The notes: generated by a model not told the origin, from the letters alone. Counted from the stretch's first letter, positions 14,001 to 29,958 are shown. The stretch: 64,000 nucleotides of DNA from Catonia carolina (GCA_035578175.1 JAQMRL010000003.1:23584419-23648418), one strand, 5' to 3'. A program made the numbers and translations.

Positions 14001-17000
14001 TTATCATAAAACAAACTTTTAATAGTTCAGTTTTTTAAAACAGTTTTAGGAAAATGAAATTTACCTCATTAAGTTATCGTTTATAGGTGAGATATTTGGT
14101 AAAAACTAAATTTAATGTTTGTAACGTATAAAAATTTTGCAGTAGACAAAATATCGTATCAATAAGGTTAGTAAAATGTACATTGGCAGTACTCACTGTA
14201 CAAGTTGGTATATGTGTGATCAGTGTGCTCTGTTGATAAGCTAATGAAGTATGAAAAATTCTACGATCATAAAATGAATTTATAAAACTGCAAAATCAAA
14301 TACAATGAATAATAAAAATCGTGTGATATCACCTACAGATTTATATAATGTAAAAATTATGGCTGCTTTGCTTACCTTAATTTCTTTTAATCAGTAAGAA
14401 AAATTCTAGAAGTTCTTTTATGTTCTGATTGAAACGAATGTAAATGTATTGTTAAAGTGTGGAAGGGATACAGTAATAAATCCTTTATGTAGTGATTAGT
14501 TTTAATAACTTTATGTAGATAGCACTGCATTTTTAAATTTTCTGGAATGTATTTAATTAATTATTATTTGTTAAGCCTAATCAATATTTTTGTTTTGACT
14601 TAGAGCTGAAATGTTATTTAAAATCATTTCTTATTGTTACTTATTAGTCAATTATCATGATTCAAAATTTTATTATAATCTTAAAAATACAGAGTATTAT
14701 TTATGTTATTAACTTATTTTTTTCATAAAAATAAACCGGATAAAGCAAAAATTTTATTTGATTAAAGTATATATCTATAAGATTTAATTAATAAATTGGC
14801 TGGCTCTCGGTTATTATATTATTATTATATTAAATTAATCAATTATTATATTAGAAATCTTTGGTTTGATTCCAGATTAATATCTAGGACATTTTTAAGT
14901 TAAATTTTACATTAAATTTATAATAGCTAATCTAAAGTCTCACATGCATCGGGTAGTAACCTGCGATGCAAGCAGCCATGTTGTGTTAACCACAAGCAAT
15001 AAAATGTATCTAATTCTAATACAGTAGACTCTCAAAAATCCGGATCGCGCTAGTCCGGACTCCAGATAGTCCGGACGATGATTGTTTTTTACTTTATTTT
15101 CTGAAAATTTACAACTTTTAAATTAACAACCAGTAAAAAGTTTTCATGGGATTGGCCAGATGAACGATCATGCGATTAGCACTGTAATTTGTGTGTATGT
15201 ACTTTTTAATAATAATTGCGTATATAAAATGTATGTAAATGACATTTTTTGTCATTTAGGGCCCACAGTAGTTTGCGTCGTCGGGAGCTCTGTGTTTCAG
15301 TAAAATCTATGTTTATGATTTTACGAGGCATTTTATTTAATCCCAGAACCGTACTTTACTAAGCACAGTACTGTACTACTTCAAGGTCTCGCACTGTCCT
15401 CTGTTGGATTGAAAAATCTCAAATTTTAAATTGCTATAGGTAATCTAACAGTAACAAGATACTTAGTAAATCTCTCTATATTCTACAGTCTGAATTTAAG
15501 TAGTCACAGAATCATTAAAACTCTTTCAAAAATTATGGGAGTTATAGAGTACTTTTTCTATCTGTATTCAATTTCCTAGGCTACTCTATTTACGATATTG
15601 ATAAGCCTACGCGCAACAAATGCAAATGCTAGTTTAAGATTAAAACTGAAAGTTAATAAAACAGCGGAACAAATTATTATAATAACCAATGAAATTGTTT
15701 TCATAAAATACTGAAAGTATAAAAAATTTAATTAGTGTTTAATTGATTTAAAATTACTCACGGAATGTTGATAACGTTACTGCTGAGTGATAATACGTCT
15801 TTTACTGAAATCGATAACAAATTATCATGAAGTTTTATTACCAAATACTAGTGCAGTTTTATTTGATGTTTAAAAAATATTTTCTTTTTGAAGTTCATTT
15901 GACATCGTCGAGGCCTTACCCATCCTCAGCCGGGTTATAAATTTTCATCAGTGGTAAAAATTATTTAGTTTGTTTGAAAAGTTAAAAACAAATATGAAAA
16001 TGCTTTTACTGGCCACCTCCATGGCTCAGTAGTTAGAGCATCAGATCACACTGCAAAGCAGAGGGTCTTGAGTTCATTTCTAGCTAGGGTCTGGAATTAT
16101 AGCTTGTTAAAACCACCTGATTCTGTACCGCAAACCATAGTAGTTACTAGTAACCTAAACGATGTGACTTTAAATTAACATAATAAAAAGAAATTTTCCA
16201 GGTTTTAATCCAGTAAATAATGTAATCATTTTTCATTAATTTCTGTTGCAGAGTATTCATTACAGGGAAATTTCAGAGAAGGATAGAAAATTGCAATTTA
16301 AATTAGAACAACAGAAAAATGAATTAAATACACAGGTAAGTTTCAACAATCTTGTACAAATTTCAAAATTTACTTTGACCAATAATGATATAATAAGCAG
16401 ATATTTTGCATTCTAGTGGTGCGTACTCTGAAACCTCAGTTTTTGTAATTTGATGATTTGAGTCCGGATACATTTTGGATAAACAAAGTTTTCAGTTTTT
16501 CACTATAGTAATTTGAATACCTGTGTGTGTGAAGACTTATTACCTATTAAACTTGTATTAGAAAGTCCAAGAATACAGTGAAATTGTTCATACGTTTTCA
16601 AACCTTTCACAGACCATCAATAAAACTTCAGTGGTACCCACTAAAGTTAAGGGCCAAAAGTTAAAGTTAAGTCAAGGGCCATCAATCAGCTGCTTTTGTA
16701 AAGATAAAAGCAGTTCTGAGAAGGTAAATATCCAAAAATTATACTGTATATGAATTGCCTAATAAACAAAAGGATATTATATTTGCTAATTGTGTATTAT
16801 TTAACTTCTCTAATAGAATAAAAATGCAACAAAAATAAGTTACAACACATGGAAACAAACTGAATAGTCTAATAAAAACCGTTGCTTTTGTTTGAAACAT
16901 CATACAATAACAGGAAGGTTGGAAATGGGGGAAAACATACTCGTAAAACTCCCTGTTCATCTGATAAAATTGATGTGTCGTATTAAAAGGTGCAATGCAG

Positions 17001-20000
17001 TGTCTAAATTATTTTGTCAACGCCCGCTTAGTGCAGTATTCAGGAAGTGAGATATTTTGTCAATGCCGACAAAATTATTAAAGGAAAAAGTGAACCATGT
17101 TTAAAAATTACAAATTCCTGCTAACCATGACATCCTTACGGTCAACATTGGTGTACAGTCTCTGCTCAGATTACCCTACTGTTCTTTTTGGCTTCGCAGT
17201 CTACTTTACATGTACTATGTACCTGTAATCTTATTGTAGCACTGTCGATTGTATTTCTTTTTCTCTTTCTGTTTGTAAAATGTATATAATTATGTAAATA
17301 GATCATTGTTGGTTTTTATACTTTTCTATGGTAAATACAGTAAGGTAAATATAATGAGGTGTTTTTCTTATTTTATTTTATTCATGTATTTAAGATTTGC
17401 TGATCTCTTAATCCTTTTGCAGATATTGTCATAAAATATGTTTTTAAGAAAGAAAAAAAAAGTGTTTTTTAACTAGGTACCTATAATTTTTTATCTCTAA
17501 TGTATGTACGTCGCAATCTGTTCAATTTAGAATAATAAGCAACCCCATAACCCAATGAGATTGAGGATGATATATACGTTTTGTAAAAAGGTTTTGCTTG
17601 TACTGACTCAGTCTGACCATTCCTGAGAGATTATGGTTAATTGAACCCCTACCATCACTACACCATTAATCACTATCTAGTATTCAAATTTGTATAAAAG
17701 TAAAAGTAAGTACCTTTACTAGGATTTGAACCATGGAACCTCCATCTTTAAAATTAGGTGTTAAACAGTTGAATTGCGGCTACAACTTTACCAATAGACC
17801 AACCCAGTGGGTTACTTATAATTTAACACTTGTTTTATATCAACTGGGTAAAATATAAAACCAAAAATGATTTAAGATATTTTTAATATTTATTCCAGTG
17901 GGAAGACAAGTTAAGAAGAGAGACACAACGAGCAAAGACTGAATTAGAAAAACAGTTAAAAAGTGAAAAGCAATTAGCATTAGAAGAACTTAGGCAACAA
18001 CATGAAAGTAAATTACGTCAACTTAAATCATCGTGGGAGAAAAAACATGAAGAATGTACAAAAGAAGTAAGTTTGCTAAAATAATTTATAATCCAAAGGT
18101 ACTGAAAAATCTTAGTATTACATTTTTTTTAGGTAATTTTTATCATATTGGTTTTTAAACCAAATCTGTCTAAAATATAATGTCTATAAATTATGAAGTG
18201 GCCAATTATTATTTTTTATGCTGTTTAAAGATTATTTGCAATTATGTGGTTAAAGTTTATACACATTCATTTATAGCATTATTAGCAAATACACTTGTGC
18301 CCAGTGCAAGCTAATTAATTAATAATTAATAAAGCCTCAGAATGTTGTAATGAAATTGAGTTTGAGACTGCTTATGTGACATAGTGACTAGCTCGCTAGC
18401 CTACAAAGAAAAAGGTCACAGATTTAATTCCCGGTAAGGTCTGGAAATTTTAACACGTTAAAATTTATAGCAGTCCCTAATGACCAAGCTGTCAATGCGA
18501 CATAAAACTAAAAAAAAATTGTTTCCAAATATCACAGTGTTTGGTTATACCATTGCATTTATGAAATCAAATGCTATAAGTGTAGCAATATTAAGTGTAA
18601 TTGTTTCCATAATTAAACAAATTATAATATATAATCAAAATGGCGCTTGTCAGTAAATCAAAAGGCAGGTGGGTTCATATTGCAGGAAAGAGATCATATA
18701 GAAAAACGAATACCCATAACAAATTAAAAAAAACAATGGAAAAAACCAAATGTAACACACAACGTAATAGTAAAGGTTCTGAACTTAATGTAAATAGAAT
18801 AAAAAAATTAGTCGAAATAAATGGGTAAAAATTAATAATGAAAGACACTTTGCTGTCCTAATTTTTAAGTAGATTCTGAAAATCAGGTATCAGAAGTGAT
18901 AGTGTATCCCTGTTCATACAGTGATTTTAATTTTTTTTGTCTCAAATTTTTACGAGAAGGACTCAAACCACAGGCTCAACAGGCATATTTTCATATTCTA
19001 CTCCTAAAAATCTATAAAAATTCTCAATCTTGAGTGGGTCAGCAAATAGCTGAAGATATCCAGGTTTTTCAAGACAGTATAATTACAAATGAAATTAAAA
19101 CTTCCATTACAAAGCATTATTGGATCTTCATTGTGGAGGATGTAAAGTGATTAAGCACGCAACAGCGTGATAAATCTTTAAAAACTTTATTTTATATTTT
19201 CTGCATTAATCAGAAAAATTCATAAATAATAACGATTGGTAATACAAAATCTGTATGAGGAGAGCTTCATTTTGAATATAAGGCTGACCAGAATTAGTCC
19301 AATGGGAGCTGAGACCAAACTGAGCTAAAAATAACTCTTATCCTTTTACAAATGTACATATTATAAATATTTATACAATTTTTTTTCCATTAACCGATAT
19401 TTGTGTTTTCAAGGAAGCAGTAGTAGCTTTCAAGATAAAAGATATCTTTTCATGTCTTATCTAACAATTCAATTTGCATGGGTTTGGTTATATTCCTTCT
19501 TCTTCTTCTTCTTCTTACTATCAAGGATTAGGCATAAGCCTGTTCCCAACTCACAAACCATCCTGCAAATCTACAAAAACACGAGACATTCCAACCCGTA
19601 CATCTCGACTACTGCCATCTTCTTCGAGGTCTTCCCTCCTCCCTTTTTCCAACTGGAACATATTCTGTCACGTTTAGAGGTATTCTTTCCTCTGGCATCC
19701 GTTCCAAATGTTGCCTCCATTGATTCCAGTACTCCTCCACTTTTTCATTTAAGCTAAATACACCCAACTCGGATCAACTCAGATCAGTTATATTCCTTGT
19801 TTTATAAATTTATGAAAAGTCATGTTAAATTCAAGTGATAAATTGATTGGAATAGAAAATTAGGATCTGGAGGGTTTCTTTATAAGTTGTAGTTATGATT
19901 CAAACTACTGTTAAAGGAAGGAGTGTTGTAACTATATGTTAATTTGAAAGTAGGGATGAAATTTTTTCCTATTTTAAAATGTTTAGTGTCTTTTAAACAT

Positions 20001-23000
20001 CGTAGAAATCAATGTAAGTTATATAATAATATGCCTATTCACATTTAAATGTATTTTGACTGTAATTTTGTAATTTCTTTAATATTTTTATTTTCTATCT
20101 TGTTTTCTACATAGATTGAACACCTCAAGCAAAAATCATCGGAAAAGGAAGAACAATTTAAAAGCGAATTAGAAACTGTTCAGACAAATTCTGATCGAGA
20201 TATTTTCGAACTTAGAAGAAAACTTGATAAGATAGATGTATCATATCAAGAAAAAATGGAGAAAATGCAAGAAAAACATGATAAAGAAATTGGTATGTAC
20301 TCTTTTACTTTTGTTATTGATTATTATTTTCCAAATATTTATTTGTGTGTCAAATATTTTCATTCCAAATTGACCACTTATATCTTGTTACAATTTCATT
20401 TCTCATAGCGTTTCTTAATCTGTCGGTAAGTGATCGTTCTTTTTACAGTCCGTTGTTTGCCAGATTTTTGGATGTATTTTTTATATCTGAAATTTTTATC
20501 TATTCCTATTATTTTACTTCTAAATTTTTTTCTATCCTTAGTTTCCCAAGTTTTTTGTGTCGTTTTTTCAACCACACATTTTGGTTTTTCCAAATTTAAA
20601 AGAAGTTGAAGACCATTTATTTTTTGAAGCTGCTTCATCTGGTGTTTTGCGATAATAACTGATTCTCTCATTAACACTTCATCTACAACTCTTTCCTTGT
20701 TTCAAAATTTAAAATTCTGTCCTCCCTCGTACGACCCTTGACCCTACATAGAAAGCAGTTCCACAGCTTCCAAATTCTGTTTCATTCTCCCTGTAAGAGC
20801 CCAAATTTTGCTGCTGTACTAAAGAATCATTGTTATAAAACCTCATCTGAATTTTCTAAATTTATATCTATTTTAGTGAGAATATTTATTTGTATTATTA
20901 TATTTTTTTGGAATTAAAAATATAACTTACTTTTCAAATGATTTTGACTGTTTTTGGTTTCAGTATTCTCCATTTTTTTGTTTTCCAATCCATTGTATTG
21001 TTAGCCATCTAAAACATTGTAAAAATGTTCATATTTAAGCAGTCTTGTTAAATATGATTAGGTTAATAATAATTTATTTTAAATATATACAAACTTCCAC
21101 CCGTAACAGGCAGGTGGAGTGTTAAATTATTTGCACTCGATTTGCTAGACCCGGTGCTACAAAAAGTAAAATAAAAAAAAGTTTCTTATCACATTGACAG
21201 CCAATTATATGACTGAAGCATTTAAAAACAGAAGAGGTAGAGGTGTAAAAGACATAAATCAAAGTTATCTCCTCTGAAAGTAATGAATTTCATTAAACAG
21301 TGCGGCCAAACCCTGTAGTGAATGAAGTGAAGGTGTCATTTGCTTTTCAGATGGCCTGGCATGCTGATAAGAATACTTTTCAACTCAGTTAGGAAGGCAA
21401 TGGTAAACCACCTCACTCCTCGTACTTAATAAAACGTCTTAAGGTTCAAACCAGTCTTTCGGCTGATGACCTAAACCACACACAAACTTTCTGTTTTCTT
21501 TTTATTAGAATATAAATATAATATAATACAGATATGTTATCAAAATAGGTCTGGAGTGTTGTAAACTGGTAAACAATTAATCATGCTTTGTTTTAATTCT
21601 AATTAAAGAAAGGATAACTGAAGAGGCAGATAGAAAGATACAACAGTGTGAATTGAATTGGCAGCAACAGGTCGGTTCATCTCGCACTACTATTGAATTA
21701 GTAAAGGAGCAAATGCAAAGAGAATCTCAAGAACAACTACAATCACTTAGTGAGCATCATAGAGCACAACTAGGTAAGGGTTCTAATTACTTTCATTCTA
21801 TCAGATAGATATTTGTTATACTGTAAAGATTTTTATCCATTATACCAATGTAATATAATGAGTTTTGAAAAAAAACTTTCCATATTCACCTTTACACTGC
21901 TTTTCTTTTCTCTCTCAGACTCCAGACTCTGGAGTCTGAATTCAAACTTTGACAAAGGAAGATGCATTCGTCTTAATATTTTTAGAAGGTTTTATAATAT
22001 TACCTGATGAAGCAGTGGGCACCGCAAAAGTGCTCGTAAGTTAAGAAAAAAATAAAAGGAAGTAGTAGTGTAAAGGGTGAATATGGAGAGTTCTTTTAAA
22101 ACTCATTATATTAATATGGATTTTACTGCTACGATGCTAACTAATCACTTAAATAATTACACCAAAGACATTTCTGTTATCTGGCCCCCAAACTAAAACC
22201 TGTATCTCAAAAATCATAAAAGTGTACACATCATCTTCTTTATTCCTCTTCTAAATTTCTTCAAGTTGAGCCCAACATAACCCCTCTCCATACCTCTGAA
22301 TCGCTGAATCATCCCTCCTTCTTTGCTCTTTTGACATCGCATCTTTTTCCAAATTTAACCATAACTTGGTCTCCCTATGGGTAGTTTTTCTTTCCCATCC
22401 AAGTACAAGAATCTTTTAGCTAGCCAATCATTCAACTTCCTACTGACACGTCCAAACCATCGTAACTTTGTCTGTCCAACTCTCCTGTCGACTCAGGATG
22501 TCCATTCCCTAATGACATGATTTCTTATTCTATCTCTTCTTGTCTTTCCTAGCATACTTCTCTTGAACTTCATTTCTGCAGCATGCATTCTACTCTACGT
22601 CTCCATTCCACCTGTCCATGTTTCTGCTGCATTAGACTGTGTTGGCATAAAATATGCTTTTGAAGTAATTTTTGTACCATAACCATGCAAAATGTCCTGA
22701 TTTGAAATTATTGCAGAATCTTTTGCAGTATTTAAGTTTAAGGAGTTTGGGTTGAAATAGGATTTTTCTGTTCCTGGTACAAGTAATTAGTAATACTGAT
22801 ACAGTTTATTTGATACTTTTAGTTCTAATTCAGAAAAATTCCAACTAAGTAAAGTAAGATTATTATTCTTGCTGAACTTTAATTGATTGGAATTAACAAG
22901 GAACGAGTTTCAGGAAACTGATATTTTGAACTAAATATAAGCGAGGACTAGGGACAGAAGCATGTCACTGTATTCATTGAGTATTTAAGTAAGCAATTAA

Positions 23001-26000
23001 CATAAAAATCTGTTTCAGCCAATATCTGTGGCACAGTTTATGTGACAAACTGAGTACCAATATACCAGTTCACAGCATTCAGAAATTCATTCACAGCATT
23101 TAGTTGATGCAGTGTGTTTGTAAATTATGTGCTACAAACCGACTGTTAAATCAGCTTCCTGTAAACTGGTACTCCATTTTTAAACCTTTAGCATAACTAT
23201 CATCTTTGAATTAATTAATATTATAGTTCTATGTTTGGTCCTAGTGCACTACCTTGGTATAATACTGTTGTTACTGCTTAGTCCAGTATTAAAATGCAAG
23301 TGTAGTTGGTTATATTTGTTTCTGATTCAGAATGTACTGGGCAGTTTTGTTACACACTCGGTTCCTGATCCTGATACTTGTTTTTGTCCAAATCATCAGT
23401 CTTGTACAACTCAACCCATCATCACAATAGTGATCTATTGTATCAAATAAGTTGTTCATTTTAAGTGCTCATACATGAGAAGCTTTTGCCTGCCTATTTA
23501 GCTACACCTGTTACACAGAACAGGTCCCAGGCAGTTAAAGGTTGGTGAAACCCTCCATAACATTAAAATGTTTTTCTAACAATTTATTGAACATTTATAA
23601 GATTATTTTATACTCACTTGTTTCATCTTAAATTCTTTATCCCAACGTATTGCTGATGAATATTTATGTTATCAAACATCATATTTTTTTATATCCTAGT
23701 CAACTGAAACAGAAATTATTCTCAGAATTACAAAAACCAATTTATTTTACTTAATGTGCGAATGTTATTAATTATTTCAGAGGAACAGTGGGACCAATTA
23801 ATACAAGAAAGAGATGAAACAATAGCATTAATGGAACAAAAACATCGAGCTAGCATGGAAAAACTTCGCAATGAGTTAGATTCTATCTACAAATCAAGAA
23901 ACTCACGTGAAACTGAGGTTAGTGGACATTTAATGAACAATTCTTTTTCTACCAAATGTTTTTGCATAGAATGAATACAAGCTTAAACATATAGTAATCC
24001 ATAATTTTTGTGGAGGTTATGTTATTAATAAAAATTCAGTTTAAAAACAGGATAACCAAATTTTTACAGTAAACACCATATTATACCAGCATAGGTAAAA
24101 TGGATACATCTTTGGGACTGATTATTTCCTCTTCAAGATACAAAATAATATCAAAGACAATTGAACCAAGCAAAATATTTAATCAGCAGAATTAGGAACT
24201 AACTGTGTGTACAGTTTTATACTACAGTGATACTGTGATAGCTGAGCTGCACTAGATATTTAAGTATATATCTATGTAGCATTAATAAGTGTGTAAGAGT
24301 GTACACTGCTGGTATATTACTATCTCTTTCTACTACCCATGCATCAAAAAAACAGCAGTTCTGCTAATGGCTAAATACTTCGCTTGATTAGATTATAAAT
24401 AAAGTAAAAAATCTTTTGTTTATATAAATAACTTGTTTAAATATGCTTTGTTTAATTAAAAGCTTGCATTTAAGTTATTGTGTAGCAACTTATTCTTTAA
24501 AATAACTTTTACATACATATTTATTTATTTTAAATTAACACTTTCACATACATTATTCATTCATTAATCGTTGTCATTCACATCTCATTACTACGATCAT
24601 AATATAATTTGTAATATTTCATGTTATTCCATATTTTCAATTCACACCAAAATTGGCCATTGGGCTGGCTTCACTTCAAGTCATACACAAGTCTCTATCA
24701 TAAACCATTCATCTTATTCACTAGTTGTTAAGTTCATATTATTGTACAGTTGTGAATAAAAATAAAGTTTAAGTCAAAAAATAACATTTAAAAAAACTCT
24801 GAAAAACATACATCCAGCTATATAATAATTACTAGTGATGTGACGCTCGTGAGCAAGTTGCACAAAAGAGCTAGCTCTTTTAACTGAGCGGTGAGCTACC
24901 ACCTCTCTTACCTCTGTTATTTTGAACGACCAGCACACGAGCGTTTCTCCCCACGCATCACACTCTCCACTCAGAGCTGACTTGTTCATCCCCTCCACGA
25001 CTAAACCACTTTTCTCTAGTCGCATCATAGCAAGGGCCACCTAAACGCTGCATGGAAAGTATACGTATCGTATCAAACTCTGCCTCTGTTTGTGAGGGTG
25101 CAGGAGACGGGTGCGGAGAGGGGTTCATTATTCTTTAATACTATACTACAACAACCCTGAGACAAGTGGTTGTAAAATACCATTGTACTGTACTGTAACA
25201 ATTTTACCACATGCATACAAAACAGATAGACACATGACAAAAATTTGTTTGTGGAAAGGGATGCATGAATGTTCAGGTTGACGCACACGCAAGCACAACA
25301 TGCTGTGTGCGAAGGAGTGAGCGAAAGTCACCCTTGGCTCGATTCGCTGTCTGCTTATTCACATAGCTCAGCTCAGTGCTGTACGTATTAGAATCTACTA
25401 GCTCACTCCCACAGTTCACCCCGTCTCATCGTTCAATTGTGCGGCACGCTCTGTGCCGTTCACTCAAATGTGCGGAGCAGGGTGTGCTAGCTCACCTATT
25501 TTACTGTGCCATCCCTTGACTAATAAGTACTTCTATTGTAAAATTACTTTTGAAGGTGTGATCTTATTTATATAAATCCAAAAGTCTTCACTTGCTGACT
25601 CACTCACTCACTTATCACTAAAATTCTTTAACTTCTTAATCGCCTGAATTCGACATGTTTGTGTGTTCTTCACAGGTTGAATAGAAAAATTAAAAGCATT
25701 TGTATTTGAATCATTTGTGCCTCAGGGGTTAAAAAAAATGACTACCCTAAAGTTACACGTTTTATTTTGTATCTTCCCAAAGACCTAGTTCTAGAAATAG
25801 TCATGCTTATTCTGTAAGTGATGCCTAGGGAAGAAAGCACTTAAATTTTGAGTATGTGCTCCCAAGATAAAGTGACCAGATATTTTCCTCCTTAAATCAG
25901 GACACTAAACAGCAGTGATGTTTTGTTGTTTAAGTAATCAGCCGAAAGGCTGGTTTGATTCTCTAAAGATTTCCCTAAGTAAAACAAGGAGTGAGGTGGT

Positions 26001-29000
26001 TTACAATTGCCTTCCTCACTGAGTTGAAAAGTATGCTCAAGAGCATGCCAAACCCTCTGAAAAACGTCTACTTTCACCCAGAAAATGACACCTTCTCTTT
26101 ATTCACTACAGGTTCTGGCTATATAATTAAATTCATTACTCTCAGAGGAGATAATTTTGATTAGTGTCTTTTACACCTCAACCTCTTCTGTTCTTAAATT
26201 TTTCAGTCATATAATTGGCCAGTCATGTGATAAGAAACAGAACTATTTTTTGTAGCCCTGGAACTAACAGATCGATTGCAAATAATTTAACACTCCACCT
26301 ACCTGCTACAGGCCAAAACAGGGATAGTGGAACAATAAAATTATTGCTTGCAAAGTCAAATATTTTTTTCAGTCTACATGCAATTTTTGATTAGATTTGA
26401 TTTATTTATTAATCGGCTTCAAAAACTTTATTTAATCTTAAAAATAATAGAAACAATAATGTAAATCGATATAAGTTAAGAGATAACATATAAAATTTGC
26501 TGCCTCCATGCCCCAGTGGTTTAAATCCTAAACAGCACTGCACATTGCAAAACAGAGGATCCTGGATTTGATTCCCCACTAGGATCTAAACATTTATCCC
26601 GTAAAACCCTCTGATTATGTACCTAAACCTACAATAGTCATTAATAACCAAAATAGCTGAACTACTTGAACTCATTTCCATAAAGTGTAAAAGAAATGTA
26701 CTGAAAAATTCAATATTAATTTTCAAAATTTTTACTTGAGCTTATTTGTTTTGTTAAAATTTCATTTGTCATGGTGTTTCTTAATTCTTTACCAGTAAAC
26801 AATTATTCTTCCAGAGTGTGCCTTCTTTCTTTCTGTAGTCCATTGTATATCAGATTTCTTGGATATCTGTTGTCTAACACTGCCATTACTTTACTTCAAA
26901 ATTTATTTTCCCTGTTCTAAATTTGCATCCACCTCTTTTTGTATGTTTTTCAGCTATGCATTTTGATTTTTTAAAAGTTGAAGACCGTTTAGTTGAGCTT
27001 TCTTTCATTCATTTTAGAAATATGTTCATTAAATAAAAGACTTCTTTTCCTAAAAGAGATTAAGAGAGTATCCTGATATGTGTTTTTATTATAATATTTA
27101 ATTTTAATTAAAAAAGAATAATTAATTCAGGAATACAGGCAGAGTTTACATGACAAGAGATTAAAACATATTTTTGTTTTGATATAATTAATTAATTTAA
27201 TGGATATTGCAGAATTCAATAGCACAAGACGATAATGAAAATAAAAATCCTTATGACTATTTATGGAATTTTTCATGGAATAGCGTGAGTAAAAATTAGA
27301 AAATCTGATATATCTGCATTGTCATGTAAAATTTACTAAATGCATAATGTTAGTTGCTGCATGCAACATATAAGTAATGTTGTATTTAAAAATGTAGAAG
27401 TACAATATTTTGTGAGTAATGTATATTACAGGTAATATTGTAATTATTAAATTTAACTGTTTATTTTTTCGCATTGCACAAATTTTGCACTTGTTAAAAT
27501 ATAGATTGGAATCTATAACCTTGAAATTTGAATTGAAATAAAACTATACTAATTCTGTTATTTTAAGTACTGTATATTATTTGTTTACTATATTTTCATA
27601 AGAACACTATCTCTGTATAATGTGCTACTTTTAATTTTTTTAATCTGAAGAAAGTTTATGTAAAACAAGAATTTTAAATTAAAAAATTAAAATAATAATC
27701 AGGTTGTGGCACAGCATTTATAAATTACTATTTATACAAAGTGTGATCAAAAAATATGGTGAATAACTTTATTAAGAACTGTCGCTCTCTTCAATTGAGT
27801 CATTTCCACTTTTTGATCACTCATACCACTTGTAAACAGTCTTTACAGTTTCCACATATCGCCATACACCAATTACAACATTTTATGAGCTTTTTTGGCA
27901 TTTTTTGCAACTTCAAACAAAATTTTATGTTAAAGCATTGTTCGAAATTCAATTGTTTTGGAGAAAGTCATCCATGATATGTGGCAGATCCAGCAAACAC
28001 AGCATCACTATTCTGGCTGTGGAAGCTGACTGACTAGTCATAGCTTGTTCAAATTTGACACTGACTATCTTAAATAACCAGGGCATCGGACTTATTACTT
28101 CAAATGGGTGTAGCATCAGCAGTTTCTTCATCTATATATATAAAATTCGACGTATGTGTGTGTGTATGTTCCCCTTTATCTCCTAAATTACTGAACCAAT
28201 TTTCATGCACTTTTTAATGTTGTAACTATGATGCCAGTGCAGGTTTTAGGCTATTGAAACCCTTAAAAAGTTAGCCGTAAAGGGTTGAAAATAATGTTCT
28301 ATCCTACATTAAAGCTTTTATGAGGTTAAATAATCTGCTGCATTTAAACCAGCTGATGTGATTCAAATAAAGATTTGTCATAAATAAAGTCATATGATTT
28401 AGCAAATAGCAACGTGGTGCTAAAGATCACCTGGTGATAACATCACATGATAATATTATTGTATTTCATTATGTAGATATGATTTTGTATTGTTGAGTAT
28501 TTTATAAAAGTAAAGTTCCATGTTTCTTTAATTTGTCTTAATTTTCTTTTAATTGGTGAGTGATCAATTGCTTTGGTATTTTATTTTGACTTTCTGCTAC
28601 ATATTTTTAAAAAAGTGATTACACCATTTTTCGCATGCAAAGCCGTGTCGGGGCATGCTAGTAATAAAATATTCACCGTATTTTTTATCACACCACATAC
28701 ATGCCTCTGGCCAGTTAGTCAGCCAGGTCAGTTAGTTAGTCAGGTGAGTCAGCCTGGCCGGTTAGCCAGTCAGGTAGACAGTAACTATAGGAAGTTAAAT
28801 AACAATAGAGCAAGCAACTTCGTAAGATACCAGCTGACATCTTGCCTGAACATACTCCAGTTGGAATCCCTGGTTAGATTCACGCCAAAAACAAGTAAGG
28901 AATAACAGAGAAAAGCATCAAACTTTTCAAAAAATTGTTTACAAAATGTTCTTTTGGCCGGCCGCATTGGCGCAGTTGGTTACGTGCTCGCCTCTCATCA

Positions 29001-29864
29001 TGCGGTCCTGGGTTCGAATCCCACTCAGGCACGGCATATTTTCATACGTTACAAAAAATCATTTCATCCTCATTACACACAGTTACACCCCAACGTCGTC
29101 GCTAATGACCTTGATGTTGATGCGACGTTAAATTTAAAAAAAAAAAAAAAAATGTACTTTTGATAAAAAATTGAAAAAATCTACAAAACCATGGATTTCA
29201 GTCTGAGACAGTTATTTATATTTAATTAATTCTACAATCTTTGTTTAAATTTCTACAATTGTTAACGTAAGCATATTGATTAAAGGTTATTATTGCTTAT
29301 AATTAACAAGAGATGATAACTAATTGTGAATGTTATTGCATTATTTGCATGTTTGTAGCTATTGGATACCCTTACTCATCTACGACAAGAGTTGTCGGGT
29401 AAAACTACAAAGATCGATAGTTTAAAATCAAACGTTGATGAACTTCATGAAAATTTAGAAGTACTTAGTACAGAAATTAATGAAAAGAATGATGAACTAA
29501 CCAATGCGAAACAAACAACTGATGAAAAAATCAGGTAAGTTATAATTAATTAATTAATGGTTTTAATTTATATTATATATTAAGTACTGTAAGTATAACA
29601 ATTTTATAAATTGAAAATGCAAAATTGCAAAATTATTAAATATTAACAAATTTATATCTCCAGCTATAAAAATTAGTAGGCCATTCCCCCACCTTGGGAA
29701 TTTTCATCATTATTAATGAGCTTATAGAAGATAGGGAATATTATGGATTAATAATTAGGTTTATATTAATATGCAAGTTATTATTTAAAATTAATGCGGG
29801 TTGAATGTTTTTGAGTCTGCTAGTAAACATATGATTAAAATTTATAAATATTCTCTCTTCCTAT

Positions 29865-29958
<94 letters not shown>

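Noticed and set aside
16739..16960. 73-codon minus-strand Cys/Phe-rich open frame
   Set aside because: Intronic, AT-driven composition, no splice or start context.
18640..18828. 62-codon Lys-rich open frame
   Set aside because: A-rich DNA translation; no family resemblance, no splice-phase relation to exons 6 or 7.
25073..25331. Two overlapping minus-strand open frames of 61-71 codons
   Set aside because: Incidental in the higher-GC block, no protein family features and no conservation evidence.
28957..29030. tRNA gene
   Set aside because: A- and B-boxes are present, but the acceptor arm does not pair, a SINE body and poly(A) follow, and target duplications flank it. The same applies at 13514, 43736 and 50190.
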